DNA from: Marinobacter sp. SS13-12
Lineage (GTDB): Bacteria > Pseudomonadota > Gammaproteobacteria > Pseudomonadales > Oleiphilaceae
NCBI RefSeq assembly: GCF_030227115.1
Contig: NZ_JASSUA010000003.1
Location: 310,001-374,000 of the forward strand
Length of the DNA: 64,000 bases
Direction: 5' to 3'
Part shown: positions 61,384 through 64,000 of the stretch, one piece after another
How the letters are laid out: every line of letters begins with the position of its first letter
Position numbering within the stretch: the stretch's first letter is position 1
The notes under the pieces: generated by a model
Seen by the model: the letters and a program-made list of their open reading frames with translations, nothing else
What the model was told of the DNA's origin: nothing
Database searches by the model: none
Made by a program: the position numbers and the translations under genes

Positions 61384-63066
61384 ATGACAATCGCCCCATA
61401 CAACCGCAATGCCCAGACCTACTTCGCTCAATACCAGTCCCTGACCTTCGAACAGGTCCACAGCGACTGGTTGTCGGAGTTGAACCAAAAGGCAGGCTTG
61501 GCTCTGGATGTCGGCGCAGGCAGCGGTCGCGATTCCAGTGCCCTTGCGGCGCGGGGCTGGGATGTTGTTGCGGTGGAGCCTGCAGCTGGCTTGCGCGAGT
61601 TGGGGCAGGACGCTACTCGTAGTCAGAGCATTCACTGGGTAGACGATCAATTACCCGATCTGGGTAAGATCCAGAAGCTGAGCTATCGCTTCGATCTGAT
61701 TCTTGTTTCCGCTGTCTGGATGCATATCCCTCCCTCTGATCGCGAACGTGCGTTTCGAATTCTGACTGAGCTTTTGGCACCCGGTGGAATGCTGGTGATT
61801 ACGCTTCGGCACGGGCCCGGTGATGGCGAACGGCTTTTTTACGACGTCAGTAGGGAAGAGCTGGAGGTTTTTGCCAAACGCCGGGCACTGATCCCGCTTC
61901 TGTTGCCGGTCAGGCGCAATAAGGATGAGCTCCAGAGAGACGAAGTTTCCTGGGAGACTCTGGCTTTTCGTTTGGCGGACGATGGCACAGGCGCATTGCC
62001 GACAGTCCGTCACATCATCGTTAATGATAATAAGTCTTCGACTTACAAATTGGGTTTGCTGCGAACCCTCGTCCGGATCGCTGACGGTGCGCCCGGCCTG
62101 GCGCTTAATCGCACCGATGACTGGGTGGAGATTCCGCTTGGTGCGGTCGGGCTGTTCTGGATTATGCTTTATCACCCTCTGGTTCTCCGGCATCAACTGA
62201 GGCAAGCGCCAGGTAGCCGCGGCTACGGCTTTGCCACGGACGATTTCTTCAAACTGCAGAATTTCACCCCTCTGGATTTCAGAGTGGGTATGTCGCTGTC
62301 GGAGGATGTTGCTCCGGTGGTCCTCCGCGCTATCCGGGATGCTTGCTCGACCATTCTCAAGAACCCCGCACATTTTACGACCTGGCCCGGCAGTAACCGC
62401 CCGGTCTTCGAGGGCGGTTCGGCCAGGATGAGCATCAAGAAGGCGCCCGTGCGTTTGGACAAAGCAACGCTTTCCCGGTTCGGTACCTTCCGTGTTCCTT
62501 CATTTCTCTGGGATGCATTCAGTCGCTATGCGTGCTGGATTGAGCCTGCGATTGTTAATGAGTGGATTGATTTGATGGGAAGCTGGGATCTGCGTTATTC
62601 CATGGATGTCTATCATCGCGGTTTACAGTGGGTTGAAGGTCGGCGCGATACGTCAGCTGTTCGTCAACTGATTAATCAGCAGCTCGAGACTGGTCGGGTC
62701 GAGTGCGTATGGACAGCCCAAAATCTCAAAGCGAAGCGGTTTGACGTTGACCACTGTTTTCCGTGGTCGCGATGGAACAACAACGATCTCTGGAATCTGA
62801 TGCCAGCGACTCATACGGCGAATGCTTCTAAGTCCGAAAAGCTGCCTGGGGACCTGCTGCTCAAGGAGGCGCACCCTCGAGTAGTAAATTGGTGGGAGCA
62901 AGCCATTGTGGGCACGTCTCGTGAGGAGCAGTTCTTCTCAGAGGCTGAGGCCTCGCTACCATTGCTGGGGCAGGAACGAACCCTGGAAGGCGTTTTTGAG
63001 GGGATGCTTCAGCAGCGATTGAGGCTGAAAACCAACCTTCAGCTGGCAGAGTGGTTGGGCGGTTAG
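61384..63066 (+). CDS. Fusion of a class I SAM methyltransferase with an HNH endonuclease
   Basis: This 560-residue protein has an N-terminal methyltransferase (about 1-170): motif I ALDVGAGSGRDSSALAARGW, then motif IV-V FDLILVSAVWMHIPPSDRER and LLAPGGMLVITLRHG. This resembles Methyltransf_11, small-molecule or protein enzymes, with no DNA-methylase NPPY or DPPY. A middle region of about 250 residues is unassigned. The C-terminus (about 450-485) has an HNH core (FDVDHCFPWSRWNNNDLWNL, then MPATHTANASKS), with DH, then the two Asn. The substrate of each half is unknown. It begins 40 bp after vsr on the same strand and may belong to that block. Confidence 0.82.
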   Translation: MTIAPYNRNAQTYFAQYQSLTFEQVHSDWLSELNQKAGLALDVGAGSGRDSSALAARGWDVVAVEPAAGLRELGQDATRSQSIHWVDDQLPDLGKIQKLSYRFDLILVSAVWMHIPPSDRERAFRILTELLAPGGMLVITLRHGPGDGERLFYDVSREELEVFAKRRALIPLLLPVRRNKDELQRDEVSWETLAFRLADDGTGALPTVRHIIVNDNKSSTYKLGLLRTLVRIADGAPGLALNRTDDWVEIPLGAVGLFWIMLYHPLVLRHQLRQAPGSRGYGFATDDFFKLQNFTPLDFRVGMSLSEDVAPVVLRAIRDACSTILKNPAHFTTWPGSNRPVFEGGSARMSIKKAPVRLDKATLSRFGTFRVPSFLWDAFSRYACWIEPAIVNEWIDLMGSWDLRYSMDVYHRGLQWVEGRRDTSAVRQLINQQLETGRVECVWTAQNLKAKRFDVDHCFPWSRWNNNDLWNLMPATHTANASKSEKLPGDLLLKEAHPRVVNWWEQAIVGTSREEQFFSEAEASLPLLGQERTLEGVFEGMLQQRLRLKTNLQLAEWLGG

Positions 63067-63112
63067 AACTGAGAATCATCAAAGCATCAGGACCATCACG
63101 GGAAGTTCATTC

Positions 63113-64000
63113 ATGCAAAACGCTCGCACCGCCATCGTTGGCGCCGGCCTGGCGGGTTTATACGCCGCTTATTCTCTTGAGAAGAAGGGCATCAAAGACT
63201 ATGTCATTCTCGAGGCCCGGGAGATTCTTGGTGGGCGGATTGCTTCTACGATCCACTCTGATGTTAAGCCGGATGTGTCAGGCGTTGGGGGCTTCGATCT
63301 CGGGCCGTCCTGGTTCTGGCCCGCATTCCAGACCGATATGGCGCGACTGGTAGATGAACTCGAACTAGAGACCTTCCAACAATTTGAAACCGGCGACATG
63401 CTTCTGGAGCGTTCATCGAACCAGCCGCCTGAGAGAACACGTGGGTACGTCAATTCTCCGCCATCTATGCGAATCGCCGGTGGCATGTATACCCTCATTG
63501 ATGCGTTATACCGGCGGATTGATTCAGCGCGAGTTGTGACGGGCCAGGCGGTTCGTCATCTGCGCATTTCAGAACCACATACCGAGCTAGTGAGCGAAAA
63601 TGCGAAAGGACAAACCTTTAGTCACTTTGCGGAACATGTGCTGTTGGCCATGCCGCCGCGATTAGTTGAGTCTCAGCTTACGTTTTCGCCCGCCTTGCCG
63701 AATGAGCTTGCAAGACAGTGGCGAGAGACAGATACCTGGATGGCCCCTCATGCAAAATATATTGCCGTGTTCGACCGGCCTTTCTGGCGAGATCAAGGGT
63801 TATGCGGGGAGGCTCGAAGTGCAGTTGGGCCAATGGTTGAGATCCATGATTCCTCTACTCCGGGCGGGAAGGCGGCTTTGTTTGGTTTCCTGGGTGTGCC
63901 TGCTGAGGTGCGCAGTCGTGTTTCTGAGGAAGAGCTTATTACTGCTTGCCGCACACAGTTCGTGCGACTGTTTGGGTCGAAAGCGGAGAATCCAGAGGCA
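63113..64000 (+). CDS. Flavin-containing amine oxidase (partial, runs off the window)
   Basis: An open frame from ATG at 63113 (GGAAG upstream) continues to the last base, 296 codons. It starts with an FAD-binding Rossmann motif (AIVGAGLAGLYAAYSLEKKG), followed by VILEAREILGGRIAS, the amine-oxidase signature. It then has GGFDLGPSWFWPAFQTDMAR and GGMYTLIDALYR. The protein continues for an estimated further 60-100 residues outside the window. It probably oxidises an amine, with the substrate unknown. It is 46 bp after the methyltransferase-HNH fusion. Confidence 0.88.
   Translation, partial: MQNARTAIVGAGLAGLYAAYSLEKKGIKDYVILEAREILGGRIASTIHSDVKPDVSGVGGFDLGPSWFWPAFQTDMARLVDELELETFQQFETGDMLLERSSNQPPERTRGYVNSPPSMRIAGGMYTLIDALYRRIDSARVVTGQAVRHLRISEPHTELVSENAKGQTFSHFAEHVLLAMPPRLVESQLTFSPALPNELARQWRETDTWMAPHAKYIAVFDRPFWRDQGLCGEARSAVGPMVEIHDSSTPGGKAALFGFLGVPAEVRSRVSEEELITACRTQFVRLFGSKAENPEA

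Overview
The window looks like a chromosomal segment of a marine gammaproteobacterium, most likely Marinobacter or a close relative. This is an inference from gene content and order: scpA-scpB-rluB, smc-zipA-ligA, a flagellar/chemotaxis block flgN-flgM-flgA/cheV-cheR, gacA-uvrC-pgsA, and the overall protein flavour. Most of it is GC-rich core genome. Two accessory stretches stand out: an island anchored on tRNA-Cys, and a lower-GC block at about 51.5-61.4 kb.

Layout. 1-10.7 kb: chromosome and cell-cycle genes (end of scpA, scpB, rluB, a diguanylate cyclase, a GntR/FCD regulator, smc, zipA, ligA). 10.8-17 kb: a large lipoprotein, a CBS protein, mnmC and an exported cyclophilin. 17-21.6 kb: a MshEN-like fusion protein, flgN, flgM (with a clear sigma-28 promoter), flgA, cheV and cheR. 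21.6-31.1 kb: transport and metabolism (MFS and Na+-dependent transporters, an amino-acid dehydrogenase, a lipocalin, a double cupin, an isochorismatase-like hydrolase, a single-chain biotin-dependent carboxylase). 31.2-36.2 kb: a small membrane protein, tRNA-Ser, a second diguanylate cyclase, an AEC permease, acylphosphatase, a DUF938 protein, azlD/azlC and a YheU-like protein. 36.3-42.9 kb: gacA-uvrC-pgsA facing a four-gene Mla-like lipid ABC operon. 43.1-43.3 kb: tRNA-Gly and tRNA-Cys.

43.3-46.7 kb is bounded by the 3' end of tRNA-Cys and a second, displaced copy of that 3' end (28 identical bases, 35 of 37 over the longer match). It holds a DUF3135 protein, an MDR dehydrogenase, a heptameric tandem repeat, a periplasmic binding protein and a decayed metallo-hydrolase. 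No integrase is visible. It is followed by a two-gene NAD-linked formate dehydrogenase (46.9-51.5 kb).

52.0-61.3 kb is the most interesting region. Five genes with overlapping junctions encode a Z1-type ATPase, a PD-(D/E)XK (DUF4420-like) nuclease, a GHKL/MORC-like ATPase and two proteins I do not recognise. Beside them is a divergent pair: a C5 cytosine methyltransferase and a Vsr-type nickase. I read the set as a multi-gene restriction-modification-like defence system of the Z1/MORC type. Directly after it lies a rare-looking fusion of a class I SAM methyltransferase with an HNH nuclease, then the start of a flavin amine oxidase that runs off the window.
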